Positions 34,171 through 42,078 of a stretch of DNA of 64,000 bases are shown here, in pieces. Every line of letters begins with the position of its first letter. Position 1 is the first letter of the stretch. The stretch is from Actinomadura rupiterrae (GTDB lineage Bacteria > Actinomycetota > Actinomycetes > Streptosporangiales > Streptosporangiaceae). The notes beneath the pieces are model-generated. The model was given only the letters and a program-made list of their open reading frames with translations, was not told the DNA's origin and ran no database searches. The position numbers and the translations under genes were made by a program. The stretch spans positions 620,001 through 684,000 of the forward strand of contig NZ_JAMZEA010000005.1 in the NCBI RefSeq assembly GCF_024172125.1, written 5' to 3'.

Positions 34171-35480
34171 GGACGACCGCGCCGATGGCGCTCGACCTGC
34201 GCATGCTGGACGAGGGCCGGCTGCCCCGCGAGATCTTCTGGTCGGAGGAGGTCTACCGGCTCGAACTGGAGCGCGTCTTCGCCCGCGCCTGGGTGTTCGT
34301 CGCGCACGAGAGCCAGCTCCCGAAGCCCGGCTCGTTCCTCACCACCAGGATCGGCGAGGACGAGGTGATCGTCGTCCGCAAGCGGGACGGCCGGGTGGCG
34401 GCGTTCCTGAACAGCTGCCCGCACCGCGGGAACCGCGTCTGCTCGGCGGAGGCCGGCGAGGCGCGCGGGTTCGTCTGCAACTACCACGGCTGGTCCTTCG
34501 GCCTGGACGGGTCGCTGCGCGGCATGCACGAGTCCGGCGCCTACGACCGCGAACCCGGTTTCGACCGGTCGGAGCTGGGCCTCACCCCCGTGGCGCAGCT
34601 CGACGGGTACAAGGGCCTGCTGTTCGCGACCTTCGATCCGGACGCGCCCCCGCTCGCCGAGTTCCTCGGCGACTTCAGGTTCTACCTGGACGTCATGCTC
34701 GACAACGACCCCGGCGGCACCGAGTTCGCGGGCGGCTGCATCTCGTCGGTCCTCGGCTGCAACTGGAAGCTCGCCGCCGAGAACTTCGCCGGGGACGCGC
34801 TGCACGCCGGATGGACGCACGCCTCCGGAGCCGAGGCGATGCTCGGCGGGCCGGTCGCCGCGCTCGGCGACCCGTCCAACGAGAGCTACCACGTCAACGT
34901 CAACGGCCACTGCTGGGAGTTCAACCTCGACTCCGTCGGCAACGCGGCCACGATCGGCGACCGGCGCGTCGTGGACTACCTGCGCGAGCACCGGAGCCGG
35001 TTCGAGGAGAGGCTCGGTCCGGTGCGGGCGAGGATGGTCGGCTCGGTGAGCTCGGCGAACGTCTTCCCCAACTTCTCGTTCCTGCCCGGCCAGAACACCT
35101 TCCGCACCTGGCAGCCGCTCGGCCCGCACAGGACCGAGCTGCGGACGTGGGTCCTGGTGAACCGCGACGCCCCGCAGGAGGTCAAGGACGCCTGGAAGAA
35201 GGGCGCGATGCTGACGTTCTCCCCGTCCGGCGTCTTCGAGATGGACGACGGCGAGAACTGGGAAGGGGCCACGCACAGCAACCGGGGGGTCGTGACCCGC
35301 CGGCAGCCGCTGCACTACGGGCTCGGCATGGAGAGCCGTATCGACCATCCGGAGCTGCCCGGCAACGTCCACCGCGGGCAGATCAACGACGCCAACCAGC
35401 GGGCCTTCTACCGGCAGTGGGCGAAGATGATGAACTCGGCCGGCTGGGACGGCGTCCTGGAAACGGAGGACGCGCGATGA
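34167..35480 (+). CDS. Aromatic ring-hydroxylating dioxygenase, alpha subunit
   Basis: 437 aa from ATG 34167. The Rieske domain has CPHRGNRVCSAEAGE and CNYHGWSF (C-x-H...C-x-x-H). The catalytic domain has NFAGDALHAGWTHAS, giving the bridging Asp and the two His ligands of the mononuclear iron, and the remote Asp ligand should be near DDGENWEGATHSN. It would dihydroxylate an arene to a cis-dihydrodiol. Substrate not decidable by eye; size and motif spacing match the toluene/biphenyl/phenylpropionate group. Confidence 0.93.
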   Translation: MRTTAPMALDLRMLDEGRLPREIFWSEEVYRLELERVFARAWVFVAHESQLPKPGSFLTTRIGEDEVIVVRKRDGRVAAFLNSCPHRGNRVCSAEAGEARGFVCNYHGWSFGLDGSLRGMHESGAYDREPGFDRSELGLTPVAQLDGYKGLLFATFDPDAPPLAEFLGDFRFYLDVMLDNDPGGTEFAGGCISSVLGCNWKLAAENFAGDALHAGWTHASGAEAMLGGPVAALGDPSNESYHVNVNGHCWEFNLDSVGNAATIGDRRVVDYLREHRSRFEERLGPVRARMVGSVSSANVFPNFSFLPGQNTFRTWQPLGPHRTELRTWVLVNRDAPQEVKDAWKKGAMLTFSPSGVFEMDDGENWEGATHSNRGVVTRRQPLHYGLGMESRIDHPELPGNVHRGQINDANQRAFYRQWAKMMNSAGWDGVLETEDAR

Positions 35481-36028
35481 CCCCGGCCACGACCCCGGCC
35501 ACCGTCCTCGAAACGGCCGACCGCGTGGACGCGGGCCTCTATGTCGAGGTGCTGCAGTTCGTGGCGCGCGAGGCGCGGCTCCTGGACGAGGAACGCTATC
35601 CCGAATGGCTGGCGCTGTTCACCGAGGACGCCACCTACTGGGTGCCGGGCATCGAGAACCGCAGCCGCCACGACCGCTCCGGAACCCACGCGCCGGAACG
35701 CATGGCGTACTTCGACGACACCATCGCCGACCTGCGGCACCGCGTGGACCGCTTCACCGCGCCGACCGCCTGGGCCGAGGACCCGGCCACCCGGCACCTG
35801 CACGTCGTCTCCAACGTCGAGGTCGAGGCGGGCGAGGCACCGGACGAGCTGACCGTCCGCTCGGTCTTCGTGAACCACCGCGGCCAGGGGAGCACCGATT
35901 CGGCCGTCCTGTACGGGCGGCGGACCGACCGGCTGCGGCGCGTCGAAGGCCGCCTCCGCATCGCCGCGCGCAAGGTCGTGCTGAGCCACGCGACCCTGCC
36001 CGCCAAGAACATCAACACCTTCTTCTGA
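35477..36028 (+). CDS. Aromatic ring-hydroxylating dioxygenase, beta subunit
   Basis: 183 aa from ATG 35477, preceded by GGAGG and overlapping the alpha stop (ATGA). FVAREARLLDEERYPEWLALFTEDATYWVPG, RHLHVVSNVEVE and GRLRIAARKVVLSHATLPAKNINTFF are standard family blocks of the SnoaL-like fold. It forms the alpha3-beta3 hexamer with the alpha subunit and shapes the complex without binding iron. Length normal. Confidence 0.94.
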   Translation: MTPATTPATVLETADRVDAGLYVEVLQFVAREARLLDEERYPEWLALFTEDATYWVPGIENRSRHDRSGTHAPERMAYFDDTIADLRHRVDRFTAPTAWAEDPATRHLHVVSNVEVEAGEAPDELTVRSVFVNHRGQGSTDSAVLYGRRTDRLRRVEGRLRIAARKVVLSHATLPAKNINTFF

Positions 36029-36924
36029 TGGGCGGGCAGGAGGACCGGCCGCCAGAACGGCCGGAAGGAACGGCGTCGGGGCGGCTCGAAAGAAAGGCAC
36101 CGGGACGGCTCGAAGGGCAGGTCGCCCTCGTCACCGGAGGCGGGGACGGCATCGGACGGGCCGTGGTCGAGCGGTACGTGCGCGAGGGCGCGGACGTCGT
36201 CGTCCTCGAACGCGACGCCGGGCTCGCCAAGGCGGTGGAGGCCGCGCACCCCGGCCGGGTCGCGGCCCTCGCCGGCGATGTCCGCGATCCCGCCGCGCAC
36301 GTCGCCGCCACCCAGTGCGGGCTCGACGTGTTCGGGCGGCTGACCGTCTACGTCGGGAACGTCGGCGTGTACGACTACGGCGCGAGGCTCGCGGACCTGG
36401 AGCTCACCGAGCTGTCCGGCGCCTTCCACGAGCTGTTCGCCACCAACGTGCTGGGGTACCTGCTCGGCGTCCGGGCGGCGCTGCCCGCGCTGCGCGACGG
36501 CGGCGGCTCGGTCATCCTCACCGGCTCGTCCAGCGGGTCGTTCGCCGGGGGCGGCGGCGCGCTGTACGTGGCGTCGAAGCACGCGGTGGTCGGGCTCGTC
36601 CGGCAGCTGGCCTACGAGCTGGCACCCGACGTGCGCGTGAACGGCATCGCTCCGGGAGCCACCCGCACTGGCCTGACCGGCGTCGGGGACCTCGGCGGGG
36701 ACCGCCGCCTGCGCGACGAGCCGCGGTCGCTCGACGGCATCGCCAGGACGGTCCCGCTGGGGTTCGTCAGCGAGCCGGACCACCACGCCGGACTCTACGT
36801 CGCGCTGGCCTCCTCCGAGGACACCGGATTCGTCACCGGCGCGGTCTGGGCGAGCGACGGCGGGCTGGAAGTCCGCGGTCGGCGGCATCCCGCCCGTCCG
36901 GCCCGAGAGGAGGGACCCCGATGA
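36028..36924 (+). CDS. cis-Dihydrodiol dehydrogenase (short-chain dehydrogenase, BphB/HcaB type)
   Basis: 298 aa; ATG 36028 shares its A with the beta-subunit stop (TGATG). About 28 extra Arg/Glu-rich residues precede the Rossmann motif VALVTGGGDGIGRAVV. The active site is Ser in LTGSSSGS, then YVASK (Tyr and Lys). VGNVGVYDYGARL corresponds to the substrate-loop N-x-G-x-x-D of cis-diol dehydrogenases. It oxidises the cis-dihydrodiol to a catechol with NAD+. The N-terminal extension has no counterpart I know; ATG 36028 is nonetheless the only start with coupling. Confidence 0.88.
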   Translation: MGGQEDRPPERPEGTASGRLERKAPGRLEGQVALVTGGGDGIGRAVVERYVREGADVVVLERDAGLAKAVEAAHPGRVAALAGDVRDPAAHVAATQCGLDVFGRLTVYVGNVGVYDYGARLADLELTELSGAFHELFATNVLGYLLGVRAALPALRDGGGSVILTGSSSGSFAGGGGALYVASKHAVVGLVRQLAYELAPDVRVNGIAPGATRTGLTGVGDLGGDRRLRDEPRSLDGIARTVPLGFVSEPDHHAGLYVALASSEDTGFVTGAVWASDGGLEVRGRRHPARPAREEGPR

Positions 36925-38168
36925 CGCACCCGGACGCCGTGGTCGTCGTGGGCGGCGGCCTGGCCGGCCACACCGCGGTCGCGACGCTGCGCTCGTGCGG
37001 CTACCAGGGCCGGATCACGATGGTCACGCGGGAGCCGGAGGCGCCGTACGACCGTCCGCCGCTGTCGAAGGAGCTGCTGTCGGACGCGTCGTTCGAGCCC
37101 GCGCTCAACCCGAGGCTCGACTACCTCGACGTCGACCTGCGCACCGCGACCGCCGCGGTCGGGATCCGCCGCGGCGAGGTCCTCACGGAGACCGGGAGCG
37201 TCCCCTTCGACGCGGCGGTGCTGGCGCCCGGCCTGCGGGCGCGGCGGCTGCCCGCCGGTCCCGGCGCGCCGCCCGCCCGGGTGCTGCGGACGCTGGACGA
37301 CGCCGTCCGGCTGCGCGCCGAACTGGTACCGGGGCGGAACGTCCTGATCGCCGGCGCGGGACTGATCGGAGCCGAGGTCGCGACGGCCGCGGCCGCCGCC
37401 GGATGCCGGGTCGCCGTCGTCGGTCCCGAGTTCGGGCCCGCCCTGGACGCGGCCCCCGCCGCGGTCCTCGACGCGGTCCGGGGCTGGTACGGCGAGCGCG
37501 GGGTCGAGCTGACGATCGGGACCCGCGTCCTGGAGACCACCCCCGCCGGGGTGCTGCTGAGCGACACCGGCTTCCGTCCCGCCGACGTGGTGGTCGCCGC
37601 GATCGGCGGGGAGCCGGCGACGTCCTGGCTGCGCGGGATGCAGGTCGTCCTCGACCCGGCGGGCTTCATCAGCACGGACGAGTACCTGCGCACCCCCCTG
37701 CCCGGCGTCTACGCGGCGGGCGACGCGGTCGCGTGGCGCTCGTCCCGATACGGAGTCGACATGCACCTCGAACACTGGCACCACGCGGCCGAATCCGCCC
37801 AGGTGGCGGCCCGGAACATCCTCGGCAGCGCCGAAACCTACGACCCGCTCCCCTACTTCTGGTCGCACCAGCTCGGGCACAGCCTCCACTACGTGGGACG
37901 CCACGATCCCGGCGACACGGCCGACATCAGCCCGGCGGAGACCGGCACAGCCGGGAACAGCACGGCGGGGAACGGCACAGCCGGGAACAGCACGGCCGGG
38001 AACGGCACGGCGCGGAACGGCACGGACGCCCGGTCCGGATGGTCGGTGACCTGGACGCGCGGCGGTCGCCCGACGGCCGTGCTGGCGATCGACGCCCCCC
38101 ACCTCGTCCGCCGGGCCCGCAAGGTGCTCGACGCCGCGACCCAGCCGGAACTCGGTGCCGCGCGATGA
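36921..38168 (+). CDS. Ferredoxin reductase of the dioxygenase system (BphA4/HcaD type)
   Basis: 415 aa from ATG 36921 (ATGA overlap). FAD motif VVVVGGGLAGHTAV, APYDRPPLSKELL, NAD motif VLIAGAGLIGAEVA, and GVYAAGDAVAWR. Transfers NADH electrons to the Rieske ferredoxin at 33817. A low-complexity insert (about residues 341-370) made of five 5-residue repeats [GS]TAGN/[GS]TARN precedes the C-terminal domain; it is coded by a 15-bp tandem repeat and probably forms a flexible loop. Confidence 0.92.
   Translation: MTHPDAVVVVGGGLAGHTAVATLRSCGYQGRITMVTREPEAPYDRPPLSKELLSDASFEPALNPRLDYLDVDLRTATAAVGIRRGEVLTETGSVPFDAAVLAPGLRARRLPAGPGAPPARVLRTLDDAVRLRAELVPGRNVLIAGAGLIGAEVATAAAAAGCRVAVVGPEFGPALDAAPAAVLDAVRGWYGERGVELTIGTRVLETTPAGVLLSDTGFRPADVVVAAIGGEPATSWLRGMQVVLDPAGFISTDEYLRTPLPGVYAAGDAVAWRSSRYGVDMHLEHWHHAAESAQVAARNILGSAETYDPLPYFWSHQLGHSLHYVGRHDPGDTADISPAETGTAGNSTAGNGTAGNSTAGNGTARNGTDARSGWSVTWTRGGRPTAVLAIDAPHLVRRARKVLDAATQPELGAAR
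37944..38018 (+). repeat. 15-bp tandem repeat inside the reductase gene
   Basis: Five head-to-tail units (GGCACAGCCGGGAAC / AGCACGGCSGGGAAC, alternating) keep the frame and encode Gly/Ser-Thr-Ala-Gly-Asn repeats. The alternating pattern means a 30-bp unit was also duplicated. Confidence 0.9.
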
Positions 38169-39178
38169 CGGACCGGCAGGGTTTCGCCGAGCTGGCCGGC
38201 GCGCTGCGGATTCCGGTCATGGCGGCGCCGATGTTCCTGGTCTCGGGGACGGAGATGGTCACGGCGGCCGCGCGGGCGGGGATCATCGGCGCGTTCCCCG
38301 CCGCCAACGCGCGCACCGTCGACGACCTGGGCGTCATGATCGACGGGATCACCGCCGGGGCGGGCGGCGGCGCGTGGGGGGTCAACCTCATCGTCCACCG
38401 CACCTACGACCGGCTCGACACCGAGCTGGCGCTGCTGCGCGAGGCCGCGCCGGCGCTCGTGATCACGGCGCTCGGGTCCCCGCGGCGCGCGCTGGACGCC
38501 GTGCACGGCTGGGGCGGGCTGGTGTTCGCCGACATCAGCACCCCGGAGCAGGCCCGCCGGGCCATCGACGCGGGCGCGGACGGCCTGTCCGCCGTCTGCG
38601 CGGGAGCCGGCGGGCACACCGGGAGGTACAGCCCCTTCGCGCTGGTCACCGCGATCCGCGAGTTCTGGGACGGGCCGCTGATCGCCGGCGGCGCGGTCTG
38701 CTCGGGCGCGGGCGTCCTCGCCATGCGCGTCCTCGGCGCGGACGTCGTGAACGTCGGCACCCGGCTGCTCGCCACGGCGGAGAGCCGCGCGGACGAGGGG
38801 CACCGGCAGATGGTGATCGAGGCGGAGATCTCCGACATCACCACCTCGGACACCGTGACCGGCGTCCCCGCGAACTGGCTGAGCGAGAGCCTGCGACGGC
38901 ACACCGCGGCGGCCGGCTCCGGCGGGGCGGCCGGGATCGACTTCTCGGGTGCGATCGCGGAATCCAAGGCGTGGCGGGACGTGTGGTCGGCCGGCGAGGG
39001 CGTCGGGGCGGTCCGCCGTCCGGAGACGATGGCCGAGGCCATAGCCTCGCTCGGTGCCGAGTACGACGCCGCGCTGGCACTCCTGCGGGCCGTCCCGCAT
39101 GCCGAACCCGAGCGCCGCGCTGCCATGCGGCTGCTCGACCGACCGTCCCTTCCGACCGTTCCGTCCGACCGTCCGTGA
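38165..39178 (+). CDS. Nitronate monooxygenase (2-nitropropane dioxygenase family)
   Basis: 337 aa; ATG 38165 overlaps the reductase stop. FMN-binding TIM barrel: LRIPVMAAPMFLVSG, GAFPAANART, GVNLIVHRTYDR, ALVITALGSPRRAL, AGAGGHTGRYSPFALV with the catalytic-type His, and IAGGAVCSGAGVLAMRVLGADVVNVGTRLLAT. Characterised members oxidise alkyl nitronates, others are FMN oxidoreductases of unknown substrate. Its overlap with the dioxygenase reductase shows it belongs to the operon, but its step in the pathway is unclear. Confidence 0.88.
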   Translation: MTDRQGFAELAGALRIPVMAAPMFLVSGTEMVTAAARAGIIGAFPAANARTVDDLGVMIDGITAGAGGGAWGVNLIVHRTYDRLDTELALLREAAPALVITALGSPRRALDAVHGWGGLVFADISTPEQARRAIDAGADGLSAVCAGAGGHTGRYSPFALVTAIREFWDGPLIAGGAVCSGAGVLAMRVLGADVVNVGTRLLATAESRADEGHRQMVIEAEISDITTSDTVTGVPANWLSESLRRHTAAAGSGGAAGIDFSGAIAESKAWRDVWSAGEGVGAVRRPETMAEAIASLGAEYDAALALLRAVPHAEPERRAAMRLLDRPSLPTVPSDRP

Positions 39179-39218
39179 GGACTTCGAAAGACCTGTACCT
39201 GCTCCACTGGAGGTTGTG

Positions 39219-40787
39219 GTGGCCGCTGTGAACACCGAGGGCATGCCGGCCGGCGCGGGGCGCGAGCCGTCCGCGAGCATGGTCGAGTGCCTGCGGCGGG
39301 CGATGGCCGACGCGCCCGACCGGACGGCGATCGTGTGCGACGACCGGACGATGTCGTACGCGGAGCTGGGCCGCTCGGCGGCGGGCCTGGCGCGCCGGAT
39401 GTCCGGCGGGGTCGCGGAGGGCCGCGCCGTCGCGCTGCTCATGCCGAACGGACCCGAGCTGTCGGTCTCGGCCTTCGCCGCCTGGATGGCCGGGGCGCAG
39501 GTCGCCCTGATGAACCCCGCCTTCACCGACCGCGAGCTGCGGCTCCTCCTCGAACGGTCGGGGGCGAACCTCGTGCTCGCGTCGGCCGGCGCGCCCGAGG
39601 AAGCCGGACGCGCCGCCGCGGCGGCCGAGTCACTCGGTCTCGGATTCCTCCTGGTCGGCGAGGGCGACCTATCCCTGGGCGCCTGGCAGGCCGACGCGAC
39701 GCTCGCCATCTCCGACGACCTGCTGCCGCCCCCGGACCGTCCGGCGACGATGATGTTCACCGGCGGGACGACCGGCGTGCCCAAGGGCGTCGACCACACC
39801 CACCGGACGCTGATGCTGACCGTCCAGGGCATGGAGGCGTGCTGGCCGACCCGGCCCGGCGCGGAGGTCTGGCTGAACGTGGCGCCGTCGTTCCACATCT
39901 GGGGGCTGCTGATGGGCATCCTCAACCCGGTGTACGGCCAGGCGACGGTGGTGACCTGCCGGCGGTTCAAGCCCGACGCGGTGGCGCTGGCGATCCGCGA
40001 CCACGGTGTCACCGTCTTCGGCGGCGGCCCGGCCGAGATCTACGCGGGCCTGCTGTCGTCCGAGCACACGGGCCGCGCGAACCTGCGCATGCTGCGCGTC
40101 TGCCCCGGCGGCGGTTCGAGGTTCTCCGCCGCGCTGCACGACCGCTGGCTGGACCGGACGGGTGTGCCGATCCGCGAGGCGTTCGGCATGACCGAGCTGG
40201 CCCCGATCTCCTGCAACCGGTGGGACGTGCCGCCGCGTCCGGGCTCGGTCGGCCCGCCCGCCGCCTCGGTCGAGGTCCGGGTGGTCGATCTGGAGGACCC
40301 GTCCCGGCTCGCGGGCGCGGGCCAGGCGGGCGAGATCCAGGTCCGGGCGCCCCACATGACGATCGGCTACCACGACCCGGCGCAGGGGGACGGCGCGTTC
40401 GTCGACGGCTGGCTCAATACCGGCGACATCGGCTATCTCGACGAGGACGGCTACCTCTTCATCGTCGACCGCAGGAAGGACATGATCATCGTCGGCGGGT
40501 TCAACGTGTACCCGCGCGAGATCGACGAGACGCTCTGCCGCTACCCGGGAATCGTGGAAGCCGCGACGGTCGGCGTACCGGACGACCGGCGCGGGGAGCG
40601 CCCCGTCTCGTTCGTCGTCACCGACCGCGGTAAGGCGCTCGATGAAGCGGCGCTGGCCGCCTATTGCACGGCGAACCTGGCGCACTACAAACAGCCCCGG
40701 GCCGTCCGATTGGTGGATCGACTGCCGAGGACGGCCGCGAACAAAATCGACGTGCGGGCACTGCGCACCCTGGCCGCGGAGGAGTGA
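39219..40787 (+). CDS. Acyl/aryl-CoA synthetase (AMP-forming ligase, FadD-like)
   Basis: 522 aa from GTG 39219, set by GGAGG at 39209-39213. ATP-binding MMFTGGTTGVPKGV, EAFGMTELAP, LNTGDIGYLDEDGYLFIVDRRKDMII and VGGFNVYPREIDE are adenylate-forming motifs, and the catalytic Lys lies in RTAANKIDVRAL. It would activate a carboxylate with ATP and CoA. In this setting it may activate an aromatic side-chain acid or the acid released by the C-C hydrolase; this is inference. 40 bp after the nitronate monooxygenase. Confidence 0.9.
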   Translation: MAAVNTEGMPAGAGREPSASMVECLRRAMADAPDRTAIVCDDRTMSYAELGRSAAGLARRMSGGVAEGRAVALLMPNGPELSVSAFAAWMAGAQVALMNPAFTDRELRLLLERSGANLVLASAGAPEEAGRAAAAAESLGLGFLLVGEGDLSLGAWQADATLAISDDLLPPPDRPATMMFTGGTTGVPKGVDHTHRTLMLTVQGMEACWPTRPGAEVWLNVAPSFHIWGLLMGILNPVYGQATVVTCRRFKPDAVALAIRDHGVTVFGGGPAEIYAGLLSSEHTGRANLRMLRVCPGGGSRFSAALHDRWLDRTGVPIREAFGMTELAPISCNRWDVPPRPGSVGPPAASVEVRVVDLEDPSRLAGAGQAGEIQVRAPHMTIGYHDPAQGDGAFVDGWLNTGDIGYLDEDGYLFIVDRRKDMIIVGGFNVYPREIDETLCRYPGIVEAATVGVPDDRRGERPVSFVVTDRGKALDEAALAAYCTANLAHYKQPRAVRLVDRLPRTAANKIDVRALRTLAAEE

Positions 40788-40887
40788 TCCGCGATGTCGC
40801 CGCGATCCTGCGGGGTCTTGGTCTCGCTCCGCGGACGCTAGGCTGACATGGTCGACTTCGACGGAACCGATCGCGGGAGGCCGGAAC

Positions 40888-41490
40888 GTGGCTGCGTCGA
40901 GTCAGCCCGAAAGGGAATCGGCGTGGGAGGAAAAGCGGCGCCGCATCCTCGACGGCGCCGCCGCCGTCTTCTCGTCCCGCGGGTACGGCAAGGGGACCAC
41001 CAAGGAGATCGCGGCGCAGCTCGGCCTCAGCCAGCCGTCCATCTACCACTACGTCGGCTCGAAGGCGGACCTGCTGCGCGAGATCGCGCTCCAGGTCGAC
41101 CGCGACATGACCACCGCGCTGCGCGACGGTCTGGCGGCGGGCACCGATCCGGTCGCGCAGCTGCGGGCGATCATCACCCGCTTCACGGCGGCGGTCATCG
41201 CGAACCACCTCACCTTCGCCGTCTACCGGAGCGAGCAGCGGTGGCTCGAACCGGCGGTCGCCGAGGAGGTCCAGCGTGACGAGCGCGAATTCGTCGCCGC
41301 CGTCCGCCGGGTCGTCGAAAAGGTCCAGGCGCTCGGAAAGCTGCCGGACGCACCGTCCTCGGTCCTGACCTTCGCGATTCTGAACATGGTCAGCGAAAGC
41401 CATCGCTGGTACCACCAGGAAGGCTCGCTCGATCCGGCATCGGTAGCCGAAACCTACTGCGAACTCATCGGCCTTCCGCCGCAGGACTGA
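40888..41490 (+). CDS. TetR-family regulator, KstR2-like
   Basis: 200 aa from GTG 40888 with GGGAGG upstream. The HTH is RRRILDGAAAVFSSRGYGKGTTKEIAAQLGLSQPSIYHYVGSKADLLREIA. The C-terminal domain has FAVYRSEQRWLEPA and ESHRWYHQEGSLDPASVAETYCELI, matching TetR proteins that sense acyl-CoAs, such as KstR2. Last gene of the rightward arm, about 100 bp after the CoA ligase; it plausibly responds to the CoA ester made by that ligase. Confidence 0.88.
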   Translation: MAASSQPERESAWEEKRRRILDGAAAVFSSRGYGKGTTKEIAAQLGLSQPSIYHYVGSKADLLREIALQVDRDMTTALRDGLAAGTDPVAQLRAIITRFTAAVIANHLTFAVYRSEQRWLEPAVAEEVQRDEREFVAAVRRVVEKVQALGKLPDAPSSVLTFAILNMVSESHRWYHQEGSLDPASVAETYCELIGLPPQD

Positions 41491-41514
41491 CCACGGCGGC
41501 ATTCCACATCGGCG

Positions 41515-42000
41515 TCAGCATTGCGCGTCATTGATTCGTGGCGCCTGCGCGTCGTTGATTCGTGACAGCAGGGCCAGGAACTGGCGGCGCTGGGCGGCCG
41601 TCAGCGGCGCGAGGAACGCCTCCTGGACGCCGTCGACGACCTCGTCCAGCGCGAGAAGCCTTTCGATGCCCGCCGGGGTGATCGTGACGATGTTGCGGCG
41701 CCGGTGGGCCGGGTCGACCGAGCGCGCGACCAGGTCGCGCGACTCCAGCTCGTTCAGGGCGGCGGTGACGTCGCTGCGGTCGATGCCCGTCCTGCGGCCG
41801 AGGTCGGCCTGGCTCGCGGGGCCCCACTCCTCCAGCGCGGCGAGGAGCCGGTAGTGGTAGCCGCGCAGCCCGTCGCCATGGGCCTCGAATCCGGAGCTCA
41901 GCAGCCCCGCGGCGCGCGCCTGCGCCCGGCCGACCTGCCAGGTGGCGCGTCCTTCGATCCGGGCCGGGGCGCGGCAGGTGTCGTGATGGGGCGTGGGCAC
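41515..42000 (-). CDS. MarR-family transcriptional regulator
   Basis: 161 aa from GTG 42000. The winged helix is LRGYHYRLLAALEEWGPASQADLGRRTGIDRSDVTAALNELESRDLVARSVDPAHRRRNIVTITPAG. The last 16 residues contain INDAQAPR-INDAQ, an 8-residue repeat from a 24-bp tandem duplication (41522-41564). Divergent from the next gene with a multi-half-site operator between them, so it probably regulates both. Confidence 0.9.
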   Translation of the reverse strand: MPTPHHDTCRAPARIEGRATWQVGRAQARAAGLLSSGFEAHGDGLRGYHYRLLAALEEWGPASQADLGRRTGIDRSDVTAALNELESRDLVARSVDPAHRRRNIVTITPAGIERLLALDEVVDGVQEAFLAPLTAAQRRQFLALLSRINDAQAPRINDAQC

Positions 42001-42026
42001 GTGTCCAGCCTAACAGTTGTGGGTCG

Positions 42027-42059
42027 GGCCAACATTGCTTATGTTGGCCGTACCAACAT
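42027..42059. promoter_or_regulatory. MarR operator with three alternating half-sites
   Basis: CCAACAT (42029-42035), ATGTTGG (42041-42047) and CCAACAT (42053-42059) are spaced by exactly 5 nt, giving two overlapping perfect inverted repeats. The first extends to GGCCAACAT/ATGTTGGCC (42027-42049). It lies between the MarR start and GTG 42079. Confidence 0.8.
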
Positions 42060-42078
42060 CGACAGGCAGGAGCCCCCA

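Noticed and set aside
40801..40887. Short frames between the CoA ligase and TetR genes
   Set aside because: They lack ribosome sites and are interrupted; GGGAGG at 40875-40880 clearly serves GTG 40888.
27892..41490. Cholesterol ring-degradation (hsa) cluster
   Set aside because: Aldolase, dehydrogenase, hydratase and hydrolase resemble HsaF, G, E and D, but there is no HsaC (class I extradiol), no HsaAB flavin monooxygenase and no kst/mce genes, whereas a Rieske dioxygenase with a cis-diol dehydrogenase is present.
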